64,000 nucleotides of DNA, taken from contig JAHCVI010000005.1 in NCBI GenBank assembly GCA_019096155.1, positions 754,468-818,467 on the forward strand. Direction: 5' to 3'. The stretch is from Staphylotrichum longicolle (Eukaryota; Ascomycota; Sordariomycetes; Sordariales; Chaetomiaceae). Shown here one piece after another: positions 10,713 through 22,165 of this stretch; the first letter of the stretch is position 1; the number at the start of each line of letters is the position of its first letter. The position numbers and the translations under genes are program-made. The notes under the pieces were generated by a model, which searched no databases, was not told where the DNA came from, and saw only the letters and a list, made by a program, of their open reading frames with translations.

Positions 10713-12459
10713 ATAACCTCGGGGGCTACTCGGTTAACCCCGAGGCGCATCACGATGCCTACTACAACCAACCGTACGAGCCCAGTCCCGGCCACGGCGG
10801 GTACGAACACCAGAACCCGTTTCACGACGACGCCGGGCGACCGATATTGACGCACAACGACTCGCATGTCGGGCAGAGCGACCCGTACCACGACAACCTT
10901 CAGCCGCCCACGAACAACAACTCGATCAAGCGGTGGAAAACGGTGAAGCAGGTGCTCCTGTACCGCGGAAACTTGGTGCTGGACTGCCCGATCCCCCCGA
11001 AGCTGCTGAACCAGCTGCCCCACGGCGAGCGGGACGAGTTTACCCACATGCGCTACACGGCCGCGACCTGCGATCCCGAGGATTTCTACGAGGAAAACTT
11101 CACCCTCCGCCAGAAGCTCTTCAGCAAGCCCCGCCACACGGAGCTCTTCATCGTCGTGACCATGTACAACGAGGACGAGATCCTGTTTGCGCGCACCATG
11201 ATCGGCGTGCTGAAGAACGTCGAGTACATGTGCAAGCGGACCGAGAGCAAGACGTGGGGCAAGGACGCCTGGAAGAAGATCGTCGTGTGCGTCGTCAGCG
11301 ACGGGCGTGCCAAGATCAACCCCCGGACAAGGGCGCTCCTGGCGGGTATGGGAGTATACCAGGAGGGCATCGCCAAGCAGCAGGTCAACGGCAAGGACGT
11401 CACGGCCCACATCTACGAGTACACGTCCCAGGTCGGCATGGTCATCAAGAACGACGTCGTCCAGCTCGTCCCCGAGCAGCAACCGGTGCAGATGCTGTTC
11501 TGCCTCAAGGAGAAGAACCAGATGAAGATCAACTCGCACCGCTGGTTCTTCCAGGCCTTTGGCCGCGTCCTGGACCCCAACATCTGCGTGCTGATCGACG
11601 CCGGTACCAAGCCCGGCGGCAGCTCCATCTACCACCTGTGGAAGGCGTTCGACCTGGAGCCCATGTGCGCCGGCGCGTGCGGTGAGATCAAGGCCATGTT
11701 GGGCACGTGCGGCAAGAACCTGCTCAACCCGCTGGTCGCGACGCAGAACTTCGAGTACAAGATGAGCAACATCCTCGACAAGCCTCTGGAGTCGGCCTTT
11801 GGCTTCATCTCGGTCTTGCCCGGCGCCTTCTCGGCCTACCGGTACATCGCGCTACAGAACGACAAGAACGGCCAGGGCCCGCTGGAGAAGTACTTTGCCG
11901 GCGAGACGCTGCACGGCGCCGGCGCCGGCATCTTCACGGCCAACATGTACCTCGCCGAGGACCGTATCCTCTGCTTCGAGCTCGTCACCAAGCGCAACTG
12001 CCACTGGATCCTGCAGTACGTCAAGTCCGCTACGGGCGAGACCGACGTGCCGGACACGGCGACCGAGCTAATTCTCCAGCGCCGCCGCTGGCTGAACGGG
12101 TCCTTCTTCGCCGCCATCTACGCCATCGTCCACTTCCACCAGTTCTTCCGCTCCGACCACTCCTTCTTCCGCAAGATCGCCTTCTTCATCGAGTTCGCCT
12201 TCAACACGGTCAACATGATGTTCGCCTGGTTCGCTCCTGGCAACTTCTTTTTGGTGTTCAAGATCTTGGCGACCAGCTTGGGCGACCCCCAGCTGCTGGG
12301 CGACGTCGGGCGCATCCTCGGCGTGGTCTTCACCTGGCTGTACGGCGTCTCGCTGGTGACATGCTTCGTCCTCTCCATGGGCAACCGGCCGGCCGGTTCG
12401 AGACCGTTCTACATGGCCATGATTGTGTTCTGGGCGATTATCTTTGTGTAAGTCCCTTT

Positions 12460-12505
<46 letters not shown>

Positions 12506-12780
12506 ACTCCTCTGTCTCCGTTCTCTCGATGGTTTTGACTGACCAAAAACTCCCGGAAAACAACAGCTACCTCATGTTCGCCGCCATCTACATCGCCGTC
12601 AACGCCATCCTCACCGACCTCAAGCTGCACGGCTTCTCGATCGAATCCCTCTTCCAGAACCAAGTCTTCTACACGCTCATCGTCTCCGTCATGTCCACCT
12701 ACGGCCTCTGGCTCGTCGCCTCGCTCATCATGTTCGATCCCTTGCACATGGTCACCTCGCTCGTCCAATTGCACCCCTAG
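10646..12780 (+). CDS. Chitin synthase core (class I-like), truncated at both ends
   Basis: UDP-GlcNAc transferase of the plasma membrane that polymerises chitin. The frame is open from 10646 (no ATG until 10847) to 12447, then an intron 12448-12566 (GTAAGT..CAG, carrying 41 T at 12462-12502) and an exon 12567-12780. Visible are the N-terminal NPEAHHDAYYNQPYEPSPG motif, TMYNEDE, the LDAGTKPGG region, NFEYKMSNILDKPLES, LAEDRILCFELV, the catalytic QRRRWLNGSFFA and five or more membrane segments. The EGIAKQQVNGKDVTAHIYEY block favours class I over II or III. The start region is missing and the protein ends at DPLHMVTSLVQLHP, where family members continue for about 150 residues with more membrane segments. 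It carries no TAG damage. It is a clean duplicated fragment or a truncated gene. Confidence 0.82.
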
Positions 12781-13766
12781 CATCTCCGTTGTGCTCCACG
12801 ACGTTTCCCAATTCCGCTCTGATCCGTGGCCTTCTTGTTGCCAAAACCACGGTTTCTCTTCATTCCCGGAGCCTGCATCTTAGCCTTCTGATCTTTCCAC
12901 TCCTTTACCAAGTCTTTGGACACATTGGACGCAGGCTCGAGCGTCGGCTCCCAGTCGACTAAAAAGTACCATACGCCGCCCGTGACTTTCTCTCCAATAA
13001 TTTTCTTGACTATCTATTGATCTGGGGGAACGGTGCCGTCTTCTCCCGTCAAAATCTTGTCTTGGCTGTCTAGAAAAGCCAGGTCGGCTTCGCTCTAACC
13101 CTCCAACCGCTAACTGTGAAGATCCGGTCCATCAGGTTCTTCAGAACTACCGAGTTCCATGTGATCCGTGATAGTGCTGTCAGTGTGTAAAGAGCTCTTA
13201 AAATCTCTTAAGTCTTCATTCTCTAGGGAATGACCCTCTGTGTCGTCTATAACCCGTGTCGCACGAATAGAACCGTCGTGGGAAGATTCCACTATATCGG
13301 AATATTTCCCTATAACACAGCCGGCTAGAACAGAATATTATAATATTGAAACTCCCACCGGATGAACAGAGCTTACGCATGTTGCTAGTAGATCCGCTAA
13401 GAATCTCGTCGAAGTATTTGCATGACACTTCACTATCTCTCGTACAAGAGGGTTCCGTGTGGCCGTATCCAGCGATAGCCTTGTTGCCAACCGTTTTACC
13501 GCCTAAGACGAGTTAGCAAATGGCCTAGGCAAAACAGCCTCTGCGGTACCTTGATTATCGCCGTTGATTTTAGGGTTGGGTATAGAGATGGGCTTCGGAT
13601 GCAGCAGGTTCCCGTCTTCATCGACGATGCTAATGACGTCGATGGGCAGAAACTGGGTTTTGTTTTGGGGTTGGTCCTGGCTAGTTTTCCTCCTCTTGGG
13701 AATACTGCCAGGGGCCCCATTAAAGTTCCGGATCTCGGGATTGTATGCTTGGACAAGCGAAGCCAT
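12781..13766 (-). pseudogene. Chromodomain protein, degenerate
   Basis: ATG at 13766 starts MASLVQAYNPEIRNFNGAPG and the gene reads leftward. Near the 3' end is a chromodomain-like stretch (KKIIGEKVTGGVWYFLVDWE, about 12930-13010), a fold that binds methylated histone tails. In-frame TAGs occur at 13503-13505, twice around 13085-13105 (HS*RLEG*SEADLAF) and before IVKKIIGE; all are likely former TGG or CAG. There is at least one frame change around 13300. The stop abuts the truncated end of the chitin synthase, so a rearrangement joined them tail to tail. Confidence 0.65.
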
Positions 13767-15425
13767 GTTAAAAGAGGGGGTTGATAACTCCATAAGGCGC
13801 AATATTGCCAAGGGAGAAGATAACTGCTAGAACTAGGAGGAGGTGGGGGGGGGGGGGGGGGGGGAAGACTCTTAAAGCAACCCAGAAGGATCGACTGACT
13901 AGCCGCTACAGGCGTTTCTCATGAACGTATCTCTAGGTATATCCTCTAGTTTTTGCATTGGATTTCTCCTCGAGGGGATATACTTCGCTGCCTGTGAAGA
14001 CTTCTAAATCGGTATGCCCAGCTGGCTGCTTTCACCATCGATGAGCATTACAATCCTTCCAACTGCCCTAATAAGGTCCCGATGGCCAGGCGATGCTTTG
14101 CATGCCTGGGAAAGTTGATACATTATAACCACCGAATCAGAAATCTCGAACGCCCAGAAGGCAACCGCCATGTCAAATAAGGGCCAGCGCCGCTATGGAT
14201 TCTCATCATGCAACGCTCTACCTACCCTGGAACAACCGAGCCATTTTTGGAGGGAATGACAACTTACCCTGTTAGGTTGAATTCAAAGTGCTGAGTCCGC
14301 CAAGGAACCTAGCTACAAGAGCCATTTCCGGCGTGCAAGATCGGACCTGCGTGGATACTATAAGCATCCCGCCTGCCTTTGCCAGAACCAGGAACGGGTG
14401 CACGTAAGTCCATTATACTGGGATCTATGCTTGCTAAGCCGGAAACGATTTCGCTGACGCCGTGATGGGCGTAGGTGGATATAGTCTCGTTCGCTTATAT
14501 AAGTGGACAAGATGCTACTGGCGGATCGGATATCACCCAAATCGTCGGTGCTTCCCTATAGCTCAGTCACAACACGTACCCTTTTTTGCGATTCAGGTCG
14601 GTGCCATTCCTGCCATTCAGGTATATACTTCGCTAACTACTAGTCAAGATTGCAACAAAGTTGCCGTGACCATATGTACGGTACCTATTGTATCTGCCTG
14701 TAAACCAATGAGAAGGAGGGCGGAGCTCGATCAAGAAGTGGTCCGGGCTTGAAAGCTGTTTGTTTGTACGTTTGTTTGTTTAGTGCTTTGACACTTATCA
14801 ACGGCAGAAAAGGTACTGTATGTAAATGCGGAGTAAATACCTGAATTGCAGAAACATGTACATGTAGCAGTGGCAGAATAGGTGACCCGTCCGTACTTAC
14901 CACATCGTAGGTATGTACCTGGGTGGCTGAAGCGGTGCTGTCTAATTATGTAATATCCATCGGCCTCAGCTTTTATTCCTTGGCGTTTTGGCAATGCTCC
15001 ACAGCACCATTCGCACAAATTAGCGTTGATGGGATCCGTGCTTTTTCTGGCGTTGATCTCGTGCAGCAAAGGCAGCAGCGTATGCTGCCATTACCCGTTG
15101 ACGCATACCATTGCTCATCAATGTAGCAATAACAGGAAGGAAGCTTCTAAAGGTTTTGATTACCTTTTGCACTTTGGGAAGGCATATATTGAATTTGTTT
15201 GCGTGTCCTGCCTCTCCCTCGTCGGCGCTTTTCCCGACCACTCACTCACTTGACGCGTTGCCGAACCCGCATGCAAGCATCTTCGCGACCTATGCGCTTG
15301 TTCCCCAACACTAGCTACTAAAACTTGATATCTGTCTTCGGCACACGCTCGCGATCCGGGAAGTCGTCGTCTCCGTTTCGGCCAGCCAACAATCAAGGCC
15401 CCCCAAGTCGCAACACTCCGCAACT
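13767..15425. other. Gene-free stretch with a 20-G run
   Basis: G20 at 13845-13864. I see no coding frame, repeat or RNA gene I can support in the rest. 15300-15425 is the likely 5' leader of the BAH pseudogene. Confidence 0.5.
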
Positions 15426-17014
15426 ATGGCGTCCATGCGCAAGAGGCCTAGAACTAAGCCCGAGGACAACCAGGCCGAACACCCCTTTACTATCAAGGTC
15501 GTCGACCCCAAGGACAAGGAGCAAAAAAAAGAAGAAGCGCCGGCGCGCCGAGAACGGCGAAAAAGACGACAGAACCCAGAGAATCAACCTGCAGAAATCT
15601 CCATTTGCGCCCTGCGGCAAGTTTAAGACACACAAGTCGATGGATCTGTCTTACCAAATCGATTCGGCAAAGAAATGGACAGAGATGATAAGATACAATA
15701 GTTTCGTCCGTAAGTCCAATTAGGTTTATTATACCCTCTGGCCTCGTGAACACATCAAACTAATATACCTGTCCGCTCTGTCGCACAGTTAATGGGACCA
15801 AGTACTTTAGCGAGAGCTTCATCTACATCGCCAATGACTCTAGTATAGAGCGGCAGAAGGCCGTCGACAACGATAATTCGATACAGCAGAGGAAGAAGTC
15901 TGCCGGTGACTAGGTTGCCCGTATCTTAGAGATCCGCGCAAGCGACGAACACTACGTATATACACGTATCTACTGGATGTACTGGCCCGATGAGCTCCCA
16001 CAAGGGACGCACAATGGCAAAAAGACAGTCCAAGGCCGCCAACTATACCACGGCATTAACGAGTTGGTCGCATCTAATCACAGTAAACGGCCCTAGGGTT
16101 GCGGTACAGCTAGCGCTAGAACCAATACTGATATCAGCGAAGTGGATATTATCGACGTACTGAGCGTCGCATCGCGAGCGGAAGTGAAGCAATGGTACGA
16201 AGAGAATGACGAGGACATACAACACGGGCTGTTTTAGAGGTAGGCGTTTGATGTGAGGACGTATGAACTTTCGGTATATAGTTGACCTCCGGTCTTACTT
16301 CCCTTATTGATATATCACGCTGATTTTACATCCCCCTAGTCGATCGAGCTTGTTTACCGTTGTCATACGCCCGGGAACCCCGACAACATACTAGTCGGGT
16401 GCACAACAGAGTCATACAAGGAGTAGATACATAAGCGTACATCATTAACGATGCGCTCAGGACAGTATATAAGTTCTTAGGCACCGACAAACTACACCTA
16501 CCCAGGTAATGACTAAGACAGAGGATAGCAGCGACGAGGGCAAGCGCCTGTTAAGTCCCCCCGAAACGAGCGCGGACGGTTCCACGGAACACTCCATCGA
16601 CGTCGAGGCCGAGGCCACGCCACCGGATACAGTTCATGTCGCATGAAAGACAACGTCGAGGTTAGACAGGCGGCCGACGCCGGAGCTGCTTCGGCCGCGC
16701 CTGAAGAACCCCTCCTTTTACGGCCCGAGGCGCGGGCGACGAGCGAGAACACCAACGCAGACACAACGAACAAGCCGTCCACAGCCGGCGAGTCAACGCC
16801 GGGTCGAAAGCCAGGCAGGTCACTGAAGAACGGGTCAAAGGCTAACAGTGAGAGGGCGCGGCCGTGGGAGGGGCTCTTCGAGGCGGTACTGAAGACGGCG
16901 GATGTGGGGCCGCCGCTGATAGAGTTCAAAGACTTGCGCGAGGGGGTTGTCGGTGGGGAGAAGACATGGACGGAGCATATCAAGTGTCTGCTTTGTGGGA
17001 ATCAAGTCAATTAG
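15426..17014 (+). pseudogene. BAH-PHD chromatin protein, degenerate
   Basis: ATG at 15426 (MASMRKRPRTKPEDNQ). The frame shifts at an A8 tract near 15525 and continues as KSPFAPCGKFKTHKSMDLSY to an intron at 15710-15788 (GTAAGT..CAG). After it comes a BAH domain: LNGTKYFSESFIYIANDSS, VARILEIRASDEHYVYTRIY, KTVQGRQLYHG, AEVKQWYEENDEDIQ, AFDVRTYELS. A weak PHD-like piece follows (CHTPGNPDNILVGCT, about 16360-16410), then the C-terminal block PWEGLFEAVLK, GGEKTWTEHIKCLLCG to 17014. TAG replaces Trp in D*VARI and breaks LF*R*AFDVR, plus an insert near 16080. Intact BAH proteins read histone marks and nucleosomes. Confidence 0.72.
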
Positions 17015-17090
17015 TGGCTGAAACGAATCTGGAAGAATGAAGGATTGAGTTTGGGTTTGGATGTAGTTATGAATACTGTAATTAGATCAC

Positions 17091-18448
17091 TGGACCCGGC
17101 AGCGCAAATGGGTCCACGCGGCTATAGCAGAGGCCTACCGGCACCACTTCTACGGGCACGTCGAAGCCGAGACGACCAAGTACTTGGTCATGATCCTGGC
17201 GGACCCGTCGCGGTTTCTGTGCTACACGCGCGAGCACTGCGGGCGCATCATGAGCCGGCTGGCCTGGGACCAGCGGCAGCAGGGGGTTAAGAACGGGTGC
17301 AGCGCCGAGACGACGCTGCACTGGGGATCGGTGTCGGGCCCCATCACCAACACTATGACGACGCTCTGGCACCTGCCCTGGGCGCTGAACCCGTGGAAGC
17401 GGTTTGAGGTGGCTCACGCGGCGGAGCAGCGGGCATGGTGGCTCGACAACTACGACATCTCGAAGCGGCGCTTTCTGGCGGGCGACCTGCCCAAGGACAC
17501 ATGGGCGTACCGGTATATGGAGCAGGTGCGGGCCGGCGGCAATGAGACGCTGCTGCAGGAGCGCGACGAGGAGATGTTTGCGAGTTGCATGATCGGCTTC
17601 ATTAACCTCATAGGCGTCGTCACTATCTCGGGCCCACTCAAGTTCTTCCTCATGGCTATGGCGCTGCACCCGGAGTGGCAACGCAAGGCGCAGGCCGAGA
17701 TCGATCAGGTCTGCGGCGACGACATGCCGACCCTAGCCAATTTTGCCGACCTGCCGACTGTTAGGGCCATCCTAAAGGAGACGGTCAGGTGGCGCTCGGG
17801 TGTGCCGCTTGGTGAGTTTACGTTTCTGCCTTCCTGCTGGGGACATATCTGGCATCACTGACTGAACATTATTGTGGTTCTAGGGGTGCCTCACCAAGCC
17901 GAAAAGGACGACGTGTACCGCGGGGTGCCTATCAAGAAGGGGACCATCGTTCTGGCATGCGAATGGTAGACACCCCTTGTTCCAATAGTAAAGATCCGCA
18001 GTCGGAAGCTGACATCCACTCCTCCACGATCCAGGAATATCAACCGCGTGCCAGAGCGGTACCCTGACCCGGACAACTTTCGACCGGAGCGGTACCTGGA
18101 GCCGGGCTGGCCGTCGTACCAGGAGCCGCTGACAAAGTATCCCAACTTCCGGGACGGCTATGGGATGCACTCGTTTGGCTGGGCCGGCGCACGTGCCTGG
18201 GCCAGAACATCGCGGACGACGAGATGTTTGTGTTTGGCGCCGCGGTGCTCTGGGGGTTTGACATGTCACAAAAGATCGACCAGCGCACGGGAAAGCCGGT
18301 CCCCATCGACACGCAGGCGACAAACAGCCACGTCGTCCTGGAGCCGGACCCGTACGAGATGTCGTTCAGGGCCCGGAGCGAGGCGCGCGCGGCACAGATT
18401 GTGCGTAACTATGAGCAGGTGCGGCCGACGCTCAAGGTTGTGGACTGA
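17091..18448 (+). pseudogene. Cytochrome P450, 5'-truncated, frameshifted at the heme loop
   Basis: Heme-thiolate monooxygenase of fungal secondary metabolism type. The frame begins abruptly at the C-helix (WTRQRKWVHAAI, WxxxR). The K-helix ExxR is ILKETVRWR (about 17770-17796). Introns are at 17812-17883 (GTGAGT..TAG) and 17966-18034 (GTAGAC..CAG). The PERF-like block is NFRPERYLEP. At 18176-18200 the heme motif reads FGWAGARA in frame, but one missing G restores FGWGRRTCLGQ with the axial Cys; downstream (MFVFGAAVLWGFDMSQ to 18448) is clean in the shifted frame. About 100 N-terminal residues, including the membrane anchor, are missing. A homopolymer error at GGGG is a real alternative for the shift. 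Confidence 0.82.
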
Positions 18449-18675
18449 TTGGGGAAACACACGCTGGGATCAGTGTTAGAGTAAGGGTTATTTTCACAAC
18501 ACGAATCGTTCACCTTGACCCACTTCTGAAAGGGTCCCGGAGGAGGTGTCTCGTCAGGTATCCAGATTCGGTAGAGCCAAAATGTCTACTTTTTTCTTCT
18601 CTTCTTCCTAGAGCACTCCCTCCATTCCCCTCTGCTTTCTCGCGAGCAACCCTCATATAGTCTTTAGCCAGTGGT

Positions 18676-19140
18676 ATGACTGTCGTGGCCGTCCAATATC
18701 AACAACCGAGCCTAGGTTGGATCTTGAGGCTTGGTCAGGGGGATGAACACCCGTTGAAGCCATTCCAGCGCCACGGCTTGGTTAGTCCAGCCTTTCTCGG
18801 TCGCAGTGAACAACCGGTCATCCAATCCATCCTTTTCCACCGGAAACCACTGCTGTTGAACACCCCCGCCCTTGAAAATGACGGCAGGGGGGAGGGCTAT
18901 ACCTGTAGCCGAGATGCACTCGATAAAGGACGTCCATTTGTTCTGTCACTGATGTGGCCCCATTACGCTAATGCGTCTGAGCAGACGAAGGTGTCAATGC
19001 TACTCCTAGTGTCAGTGGCGATAGCGACACCAGCGAGGTTTTGGTCTCCGGTGGAGCCGACTGAGACTGGGATGGTGTCAACCCAGCAGCAGCAGTCTCC
19101 TGGCTTAAACTTTGTGCCCGGGCGCCGCCGTCTGCCTCGC
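18676..19140 (-). pseudogene. DDE transposase fragment (pogo/Fot-like)
   Basis: The minus strand reads KWTSFIECISATGIALPP, VIFKGGGVQQQWFP, DDRLFTATEKGWTNQAVALE and RVFIPLTKPQDPT* across frames, a block typical of DDE_1 transposases between the first and second catalytic Asp. The end is a TAG where the LLILDGH motif should follow. No terminal repeats are found, so this is a relic of a family different from the two full elements at 48.5-52.3 kb. Confidence 0.65.
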
Positions 19141-19234
19141 CCATGGCTCTGTACGCGGGGGACGTCGGTTACGGCATTCCGCCCTGAAGCCGACTGTACA
19201 AGGACCATTTGTCGTCAGGGTCTCGGGTGTTCCA

Positions 19235-19594
19235 GAGACCCCTTCCTATCGAGAAACGTATTCGGCCGGGCTGCTGCTAGGCATCCTGGCCGGCTTGTTC
19301 ATCGGCTTCACCTTTTTCAAGCCCGGCCCGACGCTTGCGGGGATGAGAGACGTCCTCTACGCCGTCTTCATGGTCACCACGCTCTTTACCACGCTGGTGC
19401 AGCAGATCCAGCCCCTCTTCATCACGCAGCGTTCCCTCTACGAGGTCCGCGAGCGCCCAAGCGAGGCCTATTCATGGAAGGCCTTCCTCATCGCCAACAT
19501 CATCGTCGAGATCCCCTACCAGATCCTGACGGGCATCCTCACCTTTGCCTGCTTCTACTACCCGGTCGTCGGCGTCCAGGCGTTCGATGACTAG
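19235..19594 (+). pseudogene. PDR-type ABC transporter, internal fragment
   Basis: About 115 residues of the second ABC-2 membrane domain: LLLGILAGLFIGFTFFKPGP, GMRDVLYAVFMVTTLF, LVQQIQPLFITQRSLYEVRE, KAFLIANIIVEIPYQILTG. The nucleotide-binding domains and both ends are missing, and a stop follows FDD. Whole PDR pumps export drugs and lipids at the plasma membrane. There is no TAG damage inside. Confidence 0.75.
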
Positions 19595-19949
19595 TGCAAA
19601 CTGCAAAGCCATTGCATCCTTCGCCCTTGAGGCGGCATGTTGGTGACCCGTTAGATCAGGCTACCCTGAACCCTGTTATCGGATCGTAAGCAGCAGGAGC
19701 ACACATGATTGGCCCGTGCAGGGACCTCGGGCGGGATGGACCCTCCCTCTCGTTGATGTCCCGCACGGCATGGGATGGACATTTCCCAATGACGTCTTGT
19801 TCCCGAGGAGCGCCATTTCCGGGGCCGCTAGCATGGATGGCGAGTGTTCGGCAAGAGTGCCAGACACTGTGGCTGGCTAGGTCTGAAGCTCCCAGAAAAG
19901 CAGCAGGGCGGACGATATCATCCGGTGTTATTGGCAGCTGAAAGGCGTC
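19595..19949. other. No gene seen
   Basis: Spacer between the ABC fragment and the CTA/TAG-rich LINE remnant; only short shadow ORFs. Confidence 0.5.
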
Positions 19950-21359
19950 AAGTGGAGGCCCTAACTAGCTATAGCAGCCATAACGAGCCACCTCCTTGTA
20001 GTTGCCCTAGCAATGCCCCTAATGACAATAACCTCTACAATGGATATAGCAATAAGGGGTACATAGTCCCCTCTCTCTAACTAATGACTGCTTAGACTAG
20101 CACTATAGGGCAACCGAGGCCTCTAAAGAGGGCAGAAACTCTAGAACGATACTACTTAGGGGCCTCCTCAATAGCCTAATTGCCCTAGTGCCAATGATAT
20201 AGTAGGGAATAGCCTGAGAGCTTGTAAAAGAAGTGCAGAGCCTGTTTAAGGCCTTAGAACATAGAAGCTAGTCGCTAACGAGAGGATTAGAGGTAGTTAT
20301 AGTAACCTACCTATAGAAGGTAGTTATACTAGCCTACCTATAGAAGGTAGTTATAGAGGCTATTTAAGCTATTATCGACCTAGTATAGAGCCTAACCTAG
20401 AGGCGGTCGTGGGCTATAGTAGCCGTAGAAGCTATAGGAGGCCCTAGCTTAGCCTAGCCTAGCTATCTAACAAAGATAGTCCTCTAGAGGACCAATTGAG
20501 AGACCCTAATTTAGGGAACTAATCTACTAGCCGAACTAGCCAAGCAAGCCCTTACTAAAATTATCTAAGCTATTAATAACGCTTCGGCGAAGAAGGGAGC
20601 CATTGTAGCTCAAAAGCTCCTAAGTAGGGATATAGTAATTACGTTCAGCGACTCTGCTACTAAAGAGTGGTATACCCAGAATACCTAGTAGATTTAACAG
20701 ACCTTTAGAGAATAGGCTAAAGAAGCCTATAGGACCTATATAGTCTTTATGAAAGGCTTGAAGAAGGCTAAACTATAGGGAGTTATAGAGGAAGCTTTCA
20801 GCATTGAAATAGGCCTATAAATAGTCGACAAGGTCAAGTTCTAGCTCCTATATAATATAGGATTTACTAGGGCTATAGTGCTAGTTACCCTCGAGAGCTA
20901 AGTAGAGACCTAGAGAGCTTACAAATAGGGAGTGATTTAGAGGGCCTAGATACTAGACTGCGAGCTGTACTAGGTAGCGTTAGAACTAAAGCAGTGCTTT
21001 AAATATTAGAAATAGGGCTATATATAGAAGCACTACTAGAAGGAAGCTCTATGTAGAAGGTGTGGTATAGGGGCCTATAGGGAAGGCGAGCAGGCCGAGG
21101 AGGCCCTCTGCCTAACCCAAGGGAGCTAAGTACTCTATAGATGTCTCTATTATAGGGGAAGCTATACTACATAGGCTAAGGAGTGCCTAGGTAGAGCTAA
21201 AGCTAAGAGGGAGGCTAAGGAAGCCTACTAATACTGACTAAGGGCGTTCGAGCTAGAGCTAGAGCCTACTATAATAATGGCCATTATGGTTACTAAAACA
21301 AGCCAAGCAGAGCCTTTCTTCACATTCAAAAGAGCTCAACTATAAGAGGATGAGGAGGG
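19950..21359 (+). mobile_element. Second Tad1-like LINE, ORF1 part, saturated with TAG/CTA
   Basis: The sequence is filled with TAG and CTA and has no long ORF. Around 20990-21130 a zinc-knuckle region survives as CFKY*K*GYI*KHY followed by CRRCGIGAYREGEQAE; the pattern is CCHC with Cys/His turned to Tyr and Trp/Gln to TAG. Further on are RAKAKREAKEAY and KTSQAEPFFTFKRAQL. It matches LINE ORF1 in order and composition. The element resumes after the chromovirus at 27511. Confidence 0.72.
20292..20361. repeat. 27-bp tandem repeat, 2.6 copies
   Basis: The unit begins GGTAGTTATA and ends CCTACCTATAGAA, inside the mutated LINE. It probably predates or arose within the element's ORF1. Confidence 0.7.
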
Positions 21360-21489
21360 TGTCAGAGGTGCTACGCAGTGTCTACCTCAGCCATGACTAA
21401 AAGATCTCCAATGCAATCACTTCATGATTGTATCCTGTATAGTCAGCCTCACCGCTTCAGGTCCCCCTTGCCTGCCGGTGTTCCTGACA
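21360..21489 (-). repeat. 130-bp LTR of a second retroelement
   Basis: Begins TGTCAGAGG and ends CCTGACA on the plus strand, a TG..CA pair with an inverted TGTCAG/CTGACA tip. On the minus strand it is preceded directly by a purine-rich stretch (AAGGAGGGAGATGAAT), as a 3' LTR is by its polypurine tract. It interrupts the LINE at 21359/21360. Confidence 0.6.
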
Positions 21490-21712
21490 ATTCATCTCCC
21501 TCCTTGGAAGAGCTTGTCCTCAAGCTCCTTAGCGGCGGATGCCAGCCACTAAGATGACGCAATGCAAGTGTCAAACCCCCAATGAACCGTATGACTCGCG
21601 TGGGTGGAGCTCCTTTGTCATTGCTGCCTTTCGCAGCGCCGCAATGCGGCTCTCTCTCTCTCTCTCTAAGCCTCCACGCACACCCACTTGGGCTTGAGCG
21701 AAGCGCTCCCTA
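21490..21712 (-). mobile_element. Internal remnant of the short-LTR element
   Basis: Minus-strand sequence just upstream of the putative 3' LTR, including ELEDKLFQGGR before the LTR, which resembles a gypsy pol terminus. A CT microsatellite lies at about 21650-21667. The rest of the element is absent; the chromovirus LTR starts at 21713. Confidence 0.45.
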
Positions 21713-21962
21713 TGTAACGGGCTGAGCCCTGCAGAGGCCTCGGCGACCCTCGGCCAACCCCAACCCCTGAAGGGGACCCCTGATCATCCCATGGCCAACG
21801 ACTCCATCACACTTACCCCTTTTCATTCTTAGCCTCCCTCTGGGCAGACAGAAGCCAACGCGACGCGTTGGCCATGTCCCGTTCTTTTCTTTCTTTTTCA
21901 AGCTTAGTTATACTCGTCGAGTCGTCATCAGATAGTTGCAATATACTCCTGTGACCGTTACA
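21713..21962 (+). repeat. Chromovirus 5' LTR
   Basis: TGTAACGGGCTGAG to GACCGTTACA. It differs from the 3' LTR only at the T-rich tract near 21890-21898. Confidence 0.95.
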
Positions 21963-21976
21963 TTATAACTAAGCTT
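21900..21976 (+). promoter_or_regulatory. Probable self-priming primer-binding site
   Basis: TATAACTAAGCTT at 21964-21976, one base after the LTR, is the exact reverse complement of AAGCTTAGTTATA at 21900-21912 inside the LTR. No tRNA-like TGG primer site follows the LTR. Tf1/sushi-type elements prime minus-strand DNA from the folded 5' end of their own RNA. If this element does the same, the transcript starts near 21900 and U5 is about 50 nt. The pairing is seen; the mechanism is inferred. Confidence 0.7.
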
Positions 21977-22165
21977 CAGTCTCCTGTTGTCAACTACAGG
22001 AAGTGAGCCAGCGGAAGCACTCCATACAAGCGAGGCACAGCGGAAGCCCTCCAGCCACAGCGGAAGCCCTCCACCAAGCGAGGCACAGCGGAAGCCCTCC
22101 ACCAAGCGAGGCACAGCGGAAGCCCTCCACCAAGCGAGGCACAGCAGGAACCTATAAGAAGAACC

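Noticed and set aside
10580..11635. Long minus-strand ORF of 351 codons
   Set aside because: It lies antisense to the conserved chitin synthase core; open because of GC-rich codon third positions.
11707..12780. Alternative plus-strand ORF of 357 codons
   Set aside because: Shadow frame of chitin synthase, Arg/Pro-rich, only becoming correct in the last exon.
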